This document shows positions 1 through 7,532 of a DNA stretch of 12,142 nucleotides, one piece after another. How positions within the stretch are numbered: position 1 is the stretch's first letter; the number at the start of each line of letters is the position of its first letter. Position numbers and translations under genes: made by a program. The notes beneath the pieces were generated by a model, which was not told the origin of the DNA, ran no database searches, and saw nothing but the letters and a program-made list of their open reading frames with translations. This DNA is from an uncultured Clostridia bacterium. Lineage in GTDB: Bacteria > Bacillota > Clostridia > Lachnospirales > Lachnospiraceae. The DNA lies in contig CAMWWR010000016.1 in the NCBI GenBank assembly GCA_947178045.1, forward strand, positions 1-12,142. The letters are read 5' to 3'.

Positions 1-635
1 GCGTGGAGCGGAGAAATCTGTTGAAGGCTTACGGTGCGAGGCTCGAGCTCACGGACGGAACGCAGGGGATGAAGGGGGCTATCGCGCGTGCAGAGGAGCT
101 GGCAGAAAGCATTCCGGACGCCGTTATCCTGGGGCAGTTTGTGAACCCGGCCAATCCACAGGCCCACAAAGAAACGACCGGCCCGGAGATCTGGGAGCAG
201 ACAGACGGAAGGGTGGATATTTTTGTTGCGGGTGTGGGCACTGGTGGAACGGTCACTGGCGTCGGTGAATATCTGAAGTCGAAGAATCCGAACATACAGG
301 TCGTAGCCGTAGAGCCGGCTTCCAGTCCGGTGCTTTCCGGCGGAGCGGCAGGACCGCATAAAATTCAGGGAATCGGCGCGGGCTTTGTTCCGGAGGTGCT
401 CAAAACAGAGATTTATGATGAGGTGCTCACAATCGAGAATGAGGACGCATTTGAGGAGGGCAGGCGCTTTGCGGTGAGTGAGGGGATTCTTGTCGGCATC
501 TCCTCCGGCGCGGCATTAAAGGCGGCTGCAATTCTGGCGGAGCGTCCGGAGAACGCGGGCAAGAGTATCGTTGTGCTGCTGCCGGATTCCGGCGACCGCT
601 ATCTGTCAACGCCGCTGTTTGCGGAATCGGTGTGA
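1..635 (+). CDS. cysK: Cysteine synthase (O-acetylserine sulfhydrylase), 5'-truncated by window edge
   Basis: PLP enzyme that makes L-cysteine from O-acetyl-L-serine and sulfide in the cytoplasm. The window enters the gene in frame at position 3 and about 210 codons remain. Family members have roughly 305-310 residues, so about the first 100 are outside the window, including the PLP-binding lysine region. Seen here (residues counted from position 3): QFVNPANP at 45-52, the phosphate-binding GTGGT loop at 79-83, GIGAGFVP at 123-130, SSGAA at 168-172 and the C-terminal signature [10 protein letters not shown] at 194-203, whose serine is the residue that contacts the PLP ring nitrogen in the family. 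The GTG at position 3 is an internal valine codon, not a start. The last codons and the TGA lie in the first copy of a 19-bp tandem repeat. The gene is complete at its 3' end with no frameshift. Identification is very secure; cysK versus a cysK-like paralogue cannot be separated here. Confidence 0.96.
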   Translation, partial: VERRNLLKAYGARLELTDGTQGMKGAIARAEELAESIPDAVILGQFVNPANPQAHKETTGPEIWEQTDGRVDIFVAGVGTGGTVTGVGEYLKSKNPNIQVVAVEPASSPVLSGGAAGPHKIQGIGAGFVPEVLKTEIYDEVLTIENEDAFEEGRRFAVSEGILVGISSGAALKAAAILAERPENAGKSIVVLLPDSGDRYLSTPLFAESV

Positions 636-692
636 GTTTACGGAATCGGTGTGAGTTTACGGAATCGGTATGAGTTTGCGGAATCCGCGTGA
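617..692. repeat. 19-bp tandem repeat, four copies, across the cysK stop codon
   Basis: Four head-to-tail 19-bp units lie at 617-635, 636-654, 655-673 and 674-692. The consensus is gtttRcggaatcggtgtga. Copies 2 and 3 differ at one base, copy 1 differs from copy 2 at one base, and copy 4 has three changes in its second half. Copy 1 encodes the end of CysK and contributes its TGA; the other three are downstream and non-coding. The period is not a multiple of three, so the array could not have expanded inside the reading frame without changing it. Copies 2-4 probably arose by slippage or duplication of the gene's end. Confidence 0.9.
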
Positions 693-789
693 AAGTCATT
701 TCTGATTTTTTCGGGGGATGTAGAGGGCGATCCGTGGAGTTTTTTTATTGACTTGGGTTTCTGTGATTGCTCGTGCCGGGCGGAAAGAC

Positions 790-794
790 GGAGG
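790..794 (+). promoter_or_regulatory. Ribosome binding site that fixes the metallopeptidase start
   Basis: GGAGG lies 8 nt before the ATG at 803. The upstream in-frame TTG at 767 has no such site in front of it, so 803 is the preferred start. Confidence 0.8.
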
Positions 795-802
795 AAATAA
801 GG

Positions 803-1408
803 ATGAACGAAAGCAGAACGCTGCGCACCGTGGAGGACGCGCAGGGCGAGATATGTTACGAGCTTGTGCGCAAAAAGGTAAAAAATATTAATCTTCGCGT
901 GCGCCCGGACGGCTCGGTCACGGTCTCGGCGAATCGGAGAGTATCACTCCGGTTTCTGGATGATTTCGTGCGTTCCAAAAGCGGTTTTATCCGGGCGGCA
1001 CGGCAGCGGTATGCGGAGCGCGAGGAACAGGAAAGGAAGCGGCAGGAGCAGGAAAAGCAGCGGCGCGCGGCTGGAGATCCGGTACAGGAGTGTACAAGAG
1101 AGGAATTCCTCGCCCGGATGCAGCAGCTCTCCCGCCGCTGGTATCCGGCGTTTCAGGCGCTCGGCGTGCCGTACCCCGGGATTCGCGTCCGCAAAATGAC
1201 GAGCCGCTGGGGCTCCTGCCAGACGGTGCGCAAAATTATCACCTACAGCACCATGCTGGCGGAAATGCCTGAGGCGGCCGTGGAATATGTGGTCGTGCAC
1301 GAGTTCGCACATTTTCTCGTACCGAATCATTCCCCGCAGTTTTACGAGGTCGTGGCTTCGGTGCTGCCAGACTGGAGAGAGCGGAGGGAGCTGCTGAAAC
1401 GAAGGTAG
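803..1408 (+). CDS. YgjP/DUF45-family zinc metallopeptidase
   Basis: Predicted cytoplasmic zinc-dependent peptidase of the YgjP-like (DUF45, M48-related) family; substrates are unknown. The protein is 201 aa from the ATG at 803. HEFAH (residues 166-170) supplies the HExxH zinc ligands and catalytic Glu. A further His six residues on (176, in PNHSPQFY) fits the family's P-x-HS-x-x-F pattern. The family's MTSRWGSC block is at about 132-139. The N-terminal part has the usual VRPDGSVTVSA strand segment. A Glu/Gln/Arg-rich stretch at about 71-90 (REEQERKRQEQEKQ) is probably a charged helix or short coiled coil. The gene follows cysK in the same direction after 167 bp, with no good -10 box in between, so co-transcription is possible. 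It converges on the AAA/PD-(D/E)XK gene with only 35 bp between the stops. Family call is secure; biological role unknown. Confidence 0.9.
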   Translation: MNESRTLRTVEDAQGEICYELVRKKVKNINLRVRPDGSVTVSANRRVSLRFLDDFVRSKSGFIRAARQRYAEREEQERKRQEQEKQRRAAGDPVQECTREEFLARMQQLSRRWYPAFQALGVPYPGIRVRKMTSRWGSCQTVRKIITYSTMLAEMPEAAVEYVVVHEFAHFLVPNHSPQFYEVVASVLPDWRERRELLKRR

Positions 1409-1421
1409 CCGCCATCGTTGC

Positions 1422-1441
1422 CCGCCTGCACTTCCAGGCGG
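1422..1441. terminator. GC-rich hairpin between convergent stop codons
   Basis: A perfect 7-bp stem (CCGCCTG / CAGGCGG) with a 6-nt loop fills most of the 35-bp gap between two convergent genes. Position suggests a shared bidirectional terminator. Neither side has a T tract, so intrinsic termination would be weak. Confidence 0.4.
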
Positions 1442-1443
1442 CA

Positions 1444-3198
1444 TCACCCGATCAGCACCCTCTTCCCCTCGAACGCAAACCCGTATTTTCGGATGCGCTC
1501 CGCCGGGATTCCCTTCGCGATCAGCGCGGCGGCGTACTGCTTTTCTTCGATCTGCAAAAGGGCGGCTTTCACCGTTTCCTCCAGATTCTTTTCCCGATTT
1601 GGGCGGTGCACCTTGAATTCCATGATGATCGCGTCCTGTGCAACCGCATTTCCCGTAACTGTATTTCTGATCTTTCGATCCGCCAAGGCAGCATCCTCCC
1701 CGCTTCTCCGGATCGGCTCCAGCATTACATCATAGCGGCCGAAGCCGCTCTCCCGGTTCGAGGTGATGACATACCGGTCGGACAGCTCCACCATCAGCCC
1801 GAGCACAAAGCCGTGGTAAAAACGCTCCGGCTCTGCTGTCCCGGACGCGCCGCATCCGGTGTCAAAGCTGCTGAAGGTCGCAAGCGCGACCCGGTTCATA
1901 TATTCGTTCATCGCGTCGAGATCGCCGGACAGCAGCGCACGGAGGAATTCATTGTACGCCGGGGAATAATGCCGGAACCAGTCCGCAATCATATTCCGGA
2001 ACATCAGCCGGACTTCCTTGTTTGTGAGCTTTAACGCATATTCCTCCTCGCCGGTCATCGGGTCGAACGTATAGCTTTCCGCCTTCAGATATCCGGTCGC
2101 GAGCAGCAGGCTCCATATAGCGGACTCGCTGTTGCCGAGCTGGACAAAGACGATCTGTTCGTCAATCTGCGTGCGGAGTGTGCCGCCGTTCAGCAGATCC
2201 TCCATAATGAGCTTTACCTCCCGGCTGCCCTCGCGGATGAGCTTGCTGACTAGGCCGTTGCTGCTGGTGTTTGCCCAGTAGGTCGCAAGCCGTTTTTCTT
2301 CAAGAAAGTTGATGATTGACCATGGGTTATAAATGTCTGTTCGGCTTCCGAAGGTGAAACCGTCGTACCAGTCCCTGACTACATTCTCTTGGTCGGACAG
2401 CCCGAACTCCTGCAGAGCGTCAGACACCTCTTCCTGCGTGAAGCCGAAGGAATCTGCATATTTGCTTGAGGTTGTTGTCACCACGGCTAGGTTGTTCACG
2501 TCGGAAAAGATGGACTCCTTGCTGACCCGGGTAATGCCGGTCATAATCGCCCGGTCCAGAAACGGATTGGTTTTGAAGGTGGAATTGAACAGGTTTCTCA
2601 TAAAGGCCACGATCTCATTCCAGCAGCCGTCCATCCATGCCTCCTGCATCGGTGTATCATATTCGTCCAGCAGGATAATCACCTTCCGGCCATAATATCT
2701 CATCAACAGCTTGGACAGCATATTCAGCGACATGACGGCGACATCCTCGTCCATATTCCTTGACACGGCGTGAAAGAGCTCTTTTTCCTTTTCATCCATC
2801 AGGCCGTCCACCTGCAGCAGAAAATTATACTGATTGTACTGTTCATAAATCAGCCGGCATATCATTCGGCGCATTTCGGCAAAATCCCCGGTGCCCTTGA
2901 CATTGGCGAAGGAAAGGCTGATGACCGGGAAGGCACCCTGCAGCTTCCGGTACTTCTCGTCCTGCCATATCTTCAGGCCGGAAAAAAGCTCTCCCTGCCC
3001 GGCGTATTTGACCGAGAAAAAGCGCTCTGTCATGCTCATGGTCAGAGTCTTGCCGAAGCGGCGCGGGCGGGTGATCAGGGTGACCTCATCGTCGTTTTCC
3101 CACCATTCCCTGAGAAAAAGTGTTTTATCCACATAGAAATTGTGATTTTCAATCAGTTTTCCAAAATCCTGTCTTCCGATGCTGATCGTTCTTGCCAT
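1444..3198 (-). CDS. AAA-ATPase-like protein with C-terminal PD-(D/E)XK nuclease domain
   Basis: 584-aa protein of the architecture AAA-ATPase-like (PF09820 type) plus PDDEXK_9 (PF08011 type). The family is often present in several copies in gut Clostridia and Bacteroidetes, and its function is not established. Seen: the family's N-terminal FYVDKT (21-26), a P-loop-like RPRRFGKT (44-51), Walker B VIILLDEYD (173-181), FYHGFVLGLM (460-469), and the nuclease core. In that core GRYD gives D490, IMEFK gives E527 and K529, and a Gln-containing helix follows (LLQIEEKQY, 547-555). All expected acidic and lysine residues are present, so it looks intact. The segment between D490 and E527 (about 36 residues) seems longer than usual. 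The start is supported by GGGAGG (3207-3212), 8 nt upstream. Monocistronic, divergent from the MATE gene. Any nuclease activity is predicted, not shown. Confidence 0.9.
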   Translation of the reverse strand: MARTISIGRQDFGKLIENHNFYVDKTLFLREWWENDDEVTLITRPRRFGKTLTMSMTERFFSVKYAGQGELFSGLKIWQDEKYRKLQGAFPVISLSFANVKGTGDFAEMRRMICRLIYEQYNQYNFLLQVDGLMDEKEKELFHAVSRNMDEDVAVMSLNMLSKLLMRYYGRKVIILLDEYDTPMQEAWMDGCWNEIVAFMRNLFNSTFKTNPFLDRAIMTGITRVSKESIFSDVNNLAVVTTTSSKYADSFGFTQEEVSDALQEFGLSDQENVVRDWYDGFTFGSRTDIYNPWSIINFLEEKRLATYWANTSSNGLVSKLIREGSREVKLIMEDLLNGGTLRTQIDEQIVFVQLGNSESAIWSLLLATGYLKAESYTFDPMTGEEEYALKLTNKEVRLMFRNMIADWFRHYSPAYNEFLRALLSGDLDAMNEYMNRVALATFSSFDTGCGASGTAEPERFYHGFVLGLMVELSDRYVITSNRESGFGRYDVMLEPIRRSGEDAALADRKIRNTVTGNAVAQDAIIMEFKVHRPNREKNLEETVKAALLQIEEKQYAAALIAKGIPAERIRKYGFAFEGKRVLIG

Positions 3199-3276
3199 AT
3201 CCCGAACCTCCCTGCCTTTGATTCGCCCGAATCCCGTTTCTGCTTTTGATCTGTCACTTTAATCCCTGTTTTTCCT

Positions 3277-3306
3277 ATCATAACACAAAAGGAAAAGGCT
3301 GTACAA
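3277..3306 (-). promoter_or_regulatory. Probable sigma-A promoter of the AAA/PD-(D/E)XK gene
   Basis: Read on the minus strand: TTGTAC (3301-3306), an 18-bp spacer, then TATGAT (3277-3282), preceded by TG one base upstream (extended -10). The -35 is poor (3/6) but the extended -10 may compensate. Predicted leader is about 70 nt. Confidence 0.5.
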
Positions 3307-3323
3307 GGCTGTTTTTCGAGCCG

Positions 3324-3352
3324 TTGACTTTCCCCTCGGATTGCAGTATAGT
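3324..3352 (+). promoter_or_regulatory. Strong sigma-A promoter of the MATE gene
   Basis: TTGACT (3324-3329), a 17-bp spacer and TATAGT (3347-3352); each hexamer is one base off consensus. Predicted transcription start is near 3359, giving a leader of about 48 nt. This rules out the upstream in-frame TTG at 3341, which would lie inside the promoter. Confidence 0.8.
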
Positions 3353-3394
3353 AGTTTGTCAGAGAAGAAACGGCGGACGGCCGCGGCGATCGAT

Positions 3395-3399
3395 GGAGG
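3395..3399 (+). promoter_or_regulatory. Ribosome binding site that fixes the MATE start
   Basis: GGAGG, 7 nt before the ATG at 3407 and downstream of the predicted transcription start. A second ATG at 3434 also has no stop before it but lacks comparable spacing. Confidence 0.75.
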
Positions 3400-3406
3400 C
3401 GGAAAA

Positions 3407-4765
3407 ATGCAGAAATACAGCGGTGCAAAAAATATGACGGAGGGGAATGTGAAGGGACTGATTATCCGGTTCGCAATCCCTGTTTTTCTGAGTCAGCTGT
3501 TCCAGCAGCTGTACAATACGGTTGATTCCCTGATTGTCGGGAGATTTCTGGGCAAGGGGGCGCTGGCGGCGGTGAGCTCGTCCGGGCCGCTTATTTTTCT
3601 GCTTGTCAGCTTTTTCACCGGCACGGCGGCGGGCGCAGGCGTTGTTATTTCCAGGTACTTCGGAGCGGGGGACGAAAAAAGAGTATCGCGGGCGCTGCAC
3701 ACAAACGTTGCGTTCGGGCTGACGGCGGGTGCGATCCTGACCGTGGTCGGCGTCGTGCTGACTCCGGCGATCCTGAAGCTTATGAAAACGGATCCCGCGG
3801 TGCTGCCGGAGTCGATCGCGTATTTTCGCTACTATTTCCTCGGCGTGCTCGCCGTCGTCATGTACAATATCTTTACAAGCATTATGAACGCGGTCGGCGA
3901 CAGCCGGAAGCCGATGCAGTATCTGATCTGCTCGTCGGTGCTGAACGTGCTGCTGGATCTGCTGTTCATCGGCGTGTTCCGTTTCGGCGTGGCTGCCGCG
4001 GCTGTGGCCACGACGATTTCGCAGCTGACCAGCGCGCTGCTCTGCCTGAGGCAGCTGCTGAGAAAGGGGACGGTCTATCAGCTGAAGCCGAAAGAGATCC
4101 GCTTTCACAAAGACATGCTGCGCGAGATGATGAAGTACGGCCTGCCGACCGGAGTGCAGAATTCGGTCATCGGCCTCGCAAATGTTATTCTGCAGTCGAA
4201 TGTCAATTCCTTCGGGGAGGACGCCATGGCGGGCTACGGCTCCTACGTCAAGATCGAGGGCTTTGCGTTCCTGCCGATCACTTGCTTTTCCATGGCAATG
4301 ACGACCTTCATCGGGCAGAATCTCGGCGCGGGCAGGAAGGATCGTGCGAAGGCCGCGGCACGCTTCGGCATCACGATATCACTGGTGCTCGCGGAGCTGA
4401 TCGGCGTACTGATTTTCCTTGCTGCGCCGATGCTGATCCGCATGTTCAATTCCGACGCGGAGGTCGTGCGGCTCGGTGTGCAGCAGGCGCGGACAGAGGC
4501 ACTGTTTTATTTCCTGCTCGCGTTCTCACATATCATTGCCGGGATCTGCCGCGGAGCCGGAAAGGCGATCGTGCCAATGATAATTATGTTGTCGGTCTGG
4601 TGTGTGTTCCGTATATGCTATATTACCGTAATGATGCATTTTATACATAAAATTGGCCTGATTTACTGGGCATATCCGCTTACCTGGGGAATCAGCTCCG
4701 TCATTTATCTGCTGTACTACCTGAAATCGAATTGGATCAACGGCTACGAGCCTGCGCGTCGGTAA
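3407..4765 (+). CDS. MATE-family efflux transporter
   Basis: Inner-membrane exporter of the multidrug and toxic compound extrusion family (NorM/DinF-like), which uses a Na+ or H+ gradient to expel organic cations or metabolites; the substrate is unknown. The protein is 452 aa, the normal MATE length, with about 12 hydrophobic segments in two halves. Typical blocks include LFQQLYNTVDSLIVGRFLG in the first helix region, GAGVVISRYFGAGD after the second, IMNAVGDSRKPM in the first half, and ITCFSMAMTTFIGQNLGAG with GICRGAGKA in the second. The sequence ends with a short cytoplasmic-like basic tail (YEPARR). The start is chosen at 3407 because of its ribosome site and because a near-consensus promoter lies just upstream. 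It is its own transcription unit, ending at the long palindrome that follows. No broken regions seen. Confidence 0.94.
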   Translation: MQKYSGAKNMTEGNVKGLIIRFAIPVFLSQLFQQLYNTVDSLIVGRFLGKGALAAVSSSGPLIFLLVSFFTGTAAGAGVVISRYFGAGDEKRVSRALHTNVAFGLTAGAILTVVGVVLTPAILKLMKTDPAVLPESIAYFRYYFLGVLAVVMYNIFTSIMNAVGDSRKPMQYLICSSVLNVLLDLLFIGVFRFGVAAAAVATTISQLTSALLCLRQLLRKGTVYQLKPKEIRFHKDMLREMMKYGLPTGVQNSVIGLANVILQSNVNSFGEDAMAGYGSYVKIEGFAFLPITCFSMAMTTFIGQNLGAGRKDRAKAAARFGITISLVLAELIGVLIFLAAPMLIRMFNSDAEVVRLGVQQARTEALFYFLLAFSHIIAGICRGAGKAIVPMIIMLSVWCVFRICYITVMMHFIHKIGLIYWAYPLTWGISSVIYLLYYLKSNWINGYEPARR

Positions 4766-4770
4766 ATAAA

Positions 4771-4865
4771 AAGGCTGCTGCAAAACGTCGATCTCCTGCA
4801 TGCTTGTATTCGCGTGATCGAATACAAGCATGCATTGCGGAACAATCGAGTTTTACAGCAGCTTC
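4771..4865. terminator. Long imperfect palindrome between convergent genes, likely bidirectional terminator
   Basis: The inner part is a perfect 16-bp stem (4797-4812 with 4819-4834, TGCATGCTTGTATTCG) with a 6-nt loop. After an asymmetric internal loop the outer arms pair again: 4774-4780 with 4856-4862, AAAAC 4782-4786 with 4850-4854, and TCGAT 4788-4792 with 4845-4849. The minus strand leaves it into CTTTTTATTT, the plus strand into CTTCTTTA. It starts 5 bp after the MATE stop and ends 12 bp from the CotH-type stop. It could end both transcripts. Its size (about 95 nt) also fits a dispersed palindromic element or a structured RNA. Confidence 0.7.
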
Positions 4866-4877
4866 TTTATCCGGAAT

Positions 4878-7436
4878 TCATGCCTGCTCCCGGTCCTGCC
4901 CGGCTTTTTTATCCTCATTCTGCTTCCCGTGCCGGTTGCGGCGGCTCTGCAGAAGCAGCGCTGCGATCAGCACGGCGGTCAGAGGGAGAAGGACGGCGAG
5001 AAGGATTCGCTCGGCGCTGCGGCCGGATGCTGTATCCGGGGAGGCTTCATCGGAGCTGCCCGGCGCGCCGCTGCCGTCCGGCGTGCTGCCGGTATTTTCG
5101 TTCTGCGGAGGGAGGCTCGTGCCCGAGGCCGGCTGTCCGCCGGTTCCGTTCTGTCCCGGAGCGCCGCTCTGGTTTTCTGAGCTGCCCTGTCCTTCCGCAC
5201 TGTTTTGATCTCCCGTGCCGTCCTGATCCGGTGCATCGCCCCGACTTCCTGAACTGCCCTGACTTTCTGAGCCGTCCTGCCCCGTGGAGCCGGAGGAATT
5301 TCCATTTGCGTCCGGAGCGACTGTCGGTTCCGTGTCGTCCGATTTTACGAACAGGGCGGTCAGCGCTATTGCTTTTGCTTCATCCGGGTTTGTGACGACG
5401 ACGGTGGCGGTTCCGTCCGGATTTGTCTGCACCTCGGAAAAGAGGTCGCCGGAGAAGCCGGCAAAGCGGCAGCCCTCCGCCGGGATGGCCGTGACCGTGA
5501 CCGGCAGGGCGCAGGCGTAGGTGCCTGAAAAGCCGTTCCCGTCGACGCTGTTCGCTCCGGAGGATGCGGTGATGGTATTGACCTTCAGGCTGCCGAGCGA
5601 CGCGTCGAAGCTGACGGACAGGTCGTAGAGCGGTCCGAGCACGAAACGGCGGCCGAGCAGTGCGCGCATTGCCTTCGGACGCAGACGAAGGTAGTCGTTC
5701 ACCACGGTAATATTATTGTCGTAGCGATCAAAATAATTGCCGGCGGCCCTGTTTTCCTGGATCAGAGGAATATAGCGCACAGCCATGGTGTTGGCGGCTT
5801 TCTGCGCCGCGTCTGCGCGGAAATTCTCGTTGATCAGATCGAGCATTCGTGAAAGAAAGGCGTCATAAAAATCGTCATTCTTCAGCAGGCTGCGGAAGAG
5901 CAGCGTAGAGCCCTTTGGATTCGGCCATTCCTTTGAATCCCAGGCGAGCGCTGCGGCCAGTGTGTCCTCCGATACATGGTGGCCGTACAGGCCGTAGCCG
6001 AATTCGGTGTCGTACAAAAGCCAGCGGATTTTGCCGTCGGAGCCGGGGGTTCCGGTATCCTCGCCGAAATAGGACCAGGCCTTGCAGTTGTTGCCCGGCC
6101 AGTCGGTATTGCCGCAGTAGATCTCGACGCAGAGATAGTCGATATAATTGTCGATGTCAAAATAGCTGCACACCTTCTCGTAATTTTCCGGAACGCGCAG
6201 ATCGGCCGTTGTGGCAAATTGAAAGGCCTCCTGATAGTGGGTGCGGGCGAGGCGGGCCAGCTCGTCCGTATCCGCGTCGGCCTCGATCCGGATGTCCCCG
6301 TTCTGGTCGTACCAGAAGCTGTATATCGCGACAAGCTCGTTCGCAAGGCCGTAGTGCTCCTCGATATAGCGCTCGTCCTGCCGCTCGCGCAGATTCATAA
6401 TGCCGTAATATTCCCCGTTCAGAAATACGACGGCCGGCTGCGACGCCTGCACGTCCAGGCCGGTGTCCTTCATCAGCCAGGCGGTCAGCGAATCGCGGAA
6501 ATAGGTCCGCTCCCAGGCGGTAGCCTCGTTGCCGCCGCCGCGCAGAAGGAGATGCTTGAATTTCCGGATCGGCTGCCCGTTCACATCAAGAGCGGGCACT
6601 GTGCCGCCGGAAAAGAAGTCGTATTTGAAATTTTTCTGCGTATCGTATTCGGCTCTGGCATAAAGCCGGATGGATTTCATGTCGATCCCGCGGCTTGCCC
6701 CGCCGTGTACGCGGCCGCCGCAGTTGAGGGAAATGACTTGCTCCCCGCCCTCAAAATATTCGAAATGGAACGGCCGTTCCCATTGCCGTCCGCTTTCCTC
6801 ATAGTGGATGAAAATTCCGGTATCTTCATCGTAGAGGTTCGAGCGGTCCGTCACTAGGGACACGACGGGAACAGTGTAGGCCGTTGTCACGCCGCTGCCG
6901 ATAAAGTAGGTGTTGGTGACGCAGTCCCCGAGGCTGTCATCGTCTGCGACGGTCACGGCACGGACGACAACAGCCCGCATGACCTTTTTGGAGGCATTGC
7001 GTGCATCGGTCAAAAGCAGCGGTTCCTCGTAGAACAGTGTGCCCGCGCTGCCCGGCTGAGGGAGAGAACCGTCGAGGGTGTAGCATACGCGGTAGCCCTT
7101 CGGAACGGACAGAGAGAGCAGAAGCTCGTCCTCGTAAAAGCCCGCCTCAGCGGAAAAGACCGGGTCGGGCAGCGGGCTTTTTACAAAATCCCCGGTATCC
7201 GGCAGGGTGGTATCCCATTCACCGGACGCCGTGTCCGGAGCATCGTCCGCTTTTTCTGCCGAATCGGCTGTATCTGCGGCGGAGCCTGTGTCCTGTGCGG
7301 ATGCATTCGCTCCCTGTGCAGCTGTATTCGTGCCCTTTGCGGCGGAGTTCGCACCGTCTGCGGCCGCGCGGCCGGCCGGGCTGCCTGCACAGAGCGCCGC
7401 GCAGAGCAGGAGTAATCCCCAATACTTTTTCTTCAT
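4878..7436 (-). CDS. Exported, membrane-anchored CotH-family kinase-like protein
   Basis: 852-aa CotH-family protein. B. subtilis CotH is an atypical spore-coat protein kinase; many clostridial relatives are surface proteins of unknown substrate. Order: signal peptide (1-26, MKKKYWGLLLL then AGRAAA); Ala/Asp/Thr-rich spacer to about 85; a beta-rich chitobiase/FN3-like domain (about 92-180, with CYTLDGSLP); CotH core about 185-600, including DMKSIRLYAR (252-261), NTDWPGNN (443-450) and LYDTEFGYG (474-482); a beta repeat-like domain about 605-697; a Gly/Ser/Gln/Asp-rich linker to about 805; a membrane helix (811-829); and a basic tail from SRRNRHGK. By analogy D445/N450 and D476 would be the catalytic Asp, metal-binding Asn and DFG-like Asp; this mapping is inferred. 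No LPXTG motif. AGGAGG (7444-7449) lies 7 nt before the ATG. It follows the 38-aa membrane peptide gene by 96 bp and probably shares its promoter. Confidence 0.9.
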   Translation of the reverse strand: MKKKYWGLLLLCAALCAGSPAGRAAADGANSAAKGTNTAAQGANASAQDTGSAADTADSAEKADDAPDTASGEWDTTLPDTGDFVKSPLPDPVFSAEAGFYEDELLLSLSVPKGYRVCYTLDGSLPQPGSAGTLFYEEPLLLTDARNASKKVMRAVVVRAVTVADDDSLGDCVTNTYFIGSGVTTAYTVPVVSLVTDRSNLYDEDTGIFIHYEESGRQWERPFHFEYFEGGEQVISLNCGGRVHGGASRGIDMKSIRLYARAEYDTQKNFKYDFFSGGTVPALDVNGQPIRKFKHLLLRGGGNEATAWERTYFRDSLTAWLMKDTGLDVQASQPAVVFLNGEYYGIMNLRERQDERYIEEHYGLANELVAIYSFWYDQNGDIRIEADADTDELARLARTHYQEAFQFATTADLRVPENYEKVCSYFDIDNYIDYLCVEIYCGNTDWPGNNCKAWSYFGEDTGTPGSDGKIRWLLYDTEFGYGLYGHHVSEDTLAAALAWDSKEWPNPKGSTLLFRSLLKNDDFYDAFLSRMLDLINENFRADAAQKAANTMAVRYIPLIQENRAAGNYFDRYDNNITVVNDYLRLRPKAMRALLGRRFVLGPLYDLSVSFDASLGSLKVNTITASSGANSVDGNGFSGTYACALPVTVTAIPAEGCRFAGFSGDLFSEVQTNPDGTATVVVTNPDEAKAIALTALFVKSDDTEPTVAPDANGNSSGSTGQDGSESQGSSGSRGDAPDQDGTGDQNSAEGQGSSENQSGAPGQNGTGGQPASGTSLPPQNENTGSTPDGSGAPGSSDEASPDTASGRSAERILLAVLLPLTAVLIAALLLQSRRNRHGKQNEDKKAGQDREQA

Positions 7437-7532
7437 AAAATTACCTCCTCAACCATTTCGGGCCGCAAAAAGGCCGGAAGCAGAGCCTGTGCGCCTTCTG
7501 CGGAACTGCAGATTTCCCCGGGCTGCCGGCCG

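Noticed and set aside
716..746. Possible cysK terminator (GGAT/ATCC stem, then seven T)
   Set aside because: Stem of only 4 bp with a 10-nt loop and a 6-nt gap before the T run; too weak to call.
748..776. TTGACT at 748-753 as a promoter -35 for the metallopeptidase gene
   Set aside because: No acceptable -10 hexamer at 15-18 bp spacing.
767..802. Upstream TTG start for the metallopeptidase gene
   Set aside because: No ribosome site before it, and the 12 added residues do not resemble the family; ATG 803 has GGAGG at good spacing.
3341..3406. TTG at 3341 as the MATE start
   Set aside because: It overlaps the promoter; predicted transcription begins downstream of it.
3359..4108. Long open frame antisense to the MATE gene
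   Set aside because: Composition is Arg/His/Gln-rich and family-free; it shadows a clearly identified membrane protein gene.
5976..6857. 293-codon open frame opposite the CotH-type gene
   Set aside because: Shadow frame of GC-rich coding DNA; the minus-strand gene has a signal peptide, domains and a strong ribosome site.
7450..7500. Possible terminator between the 38-aa gene and the CotH-type gene
   Set aside because: Only 4-5 bp stems (GGCC and GCAGA/TCTGC) can be drawn; not convincing.
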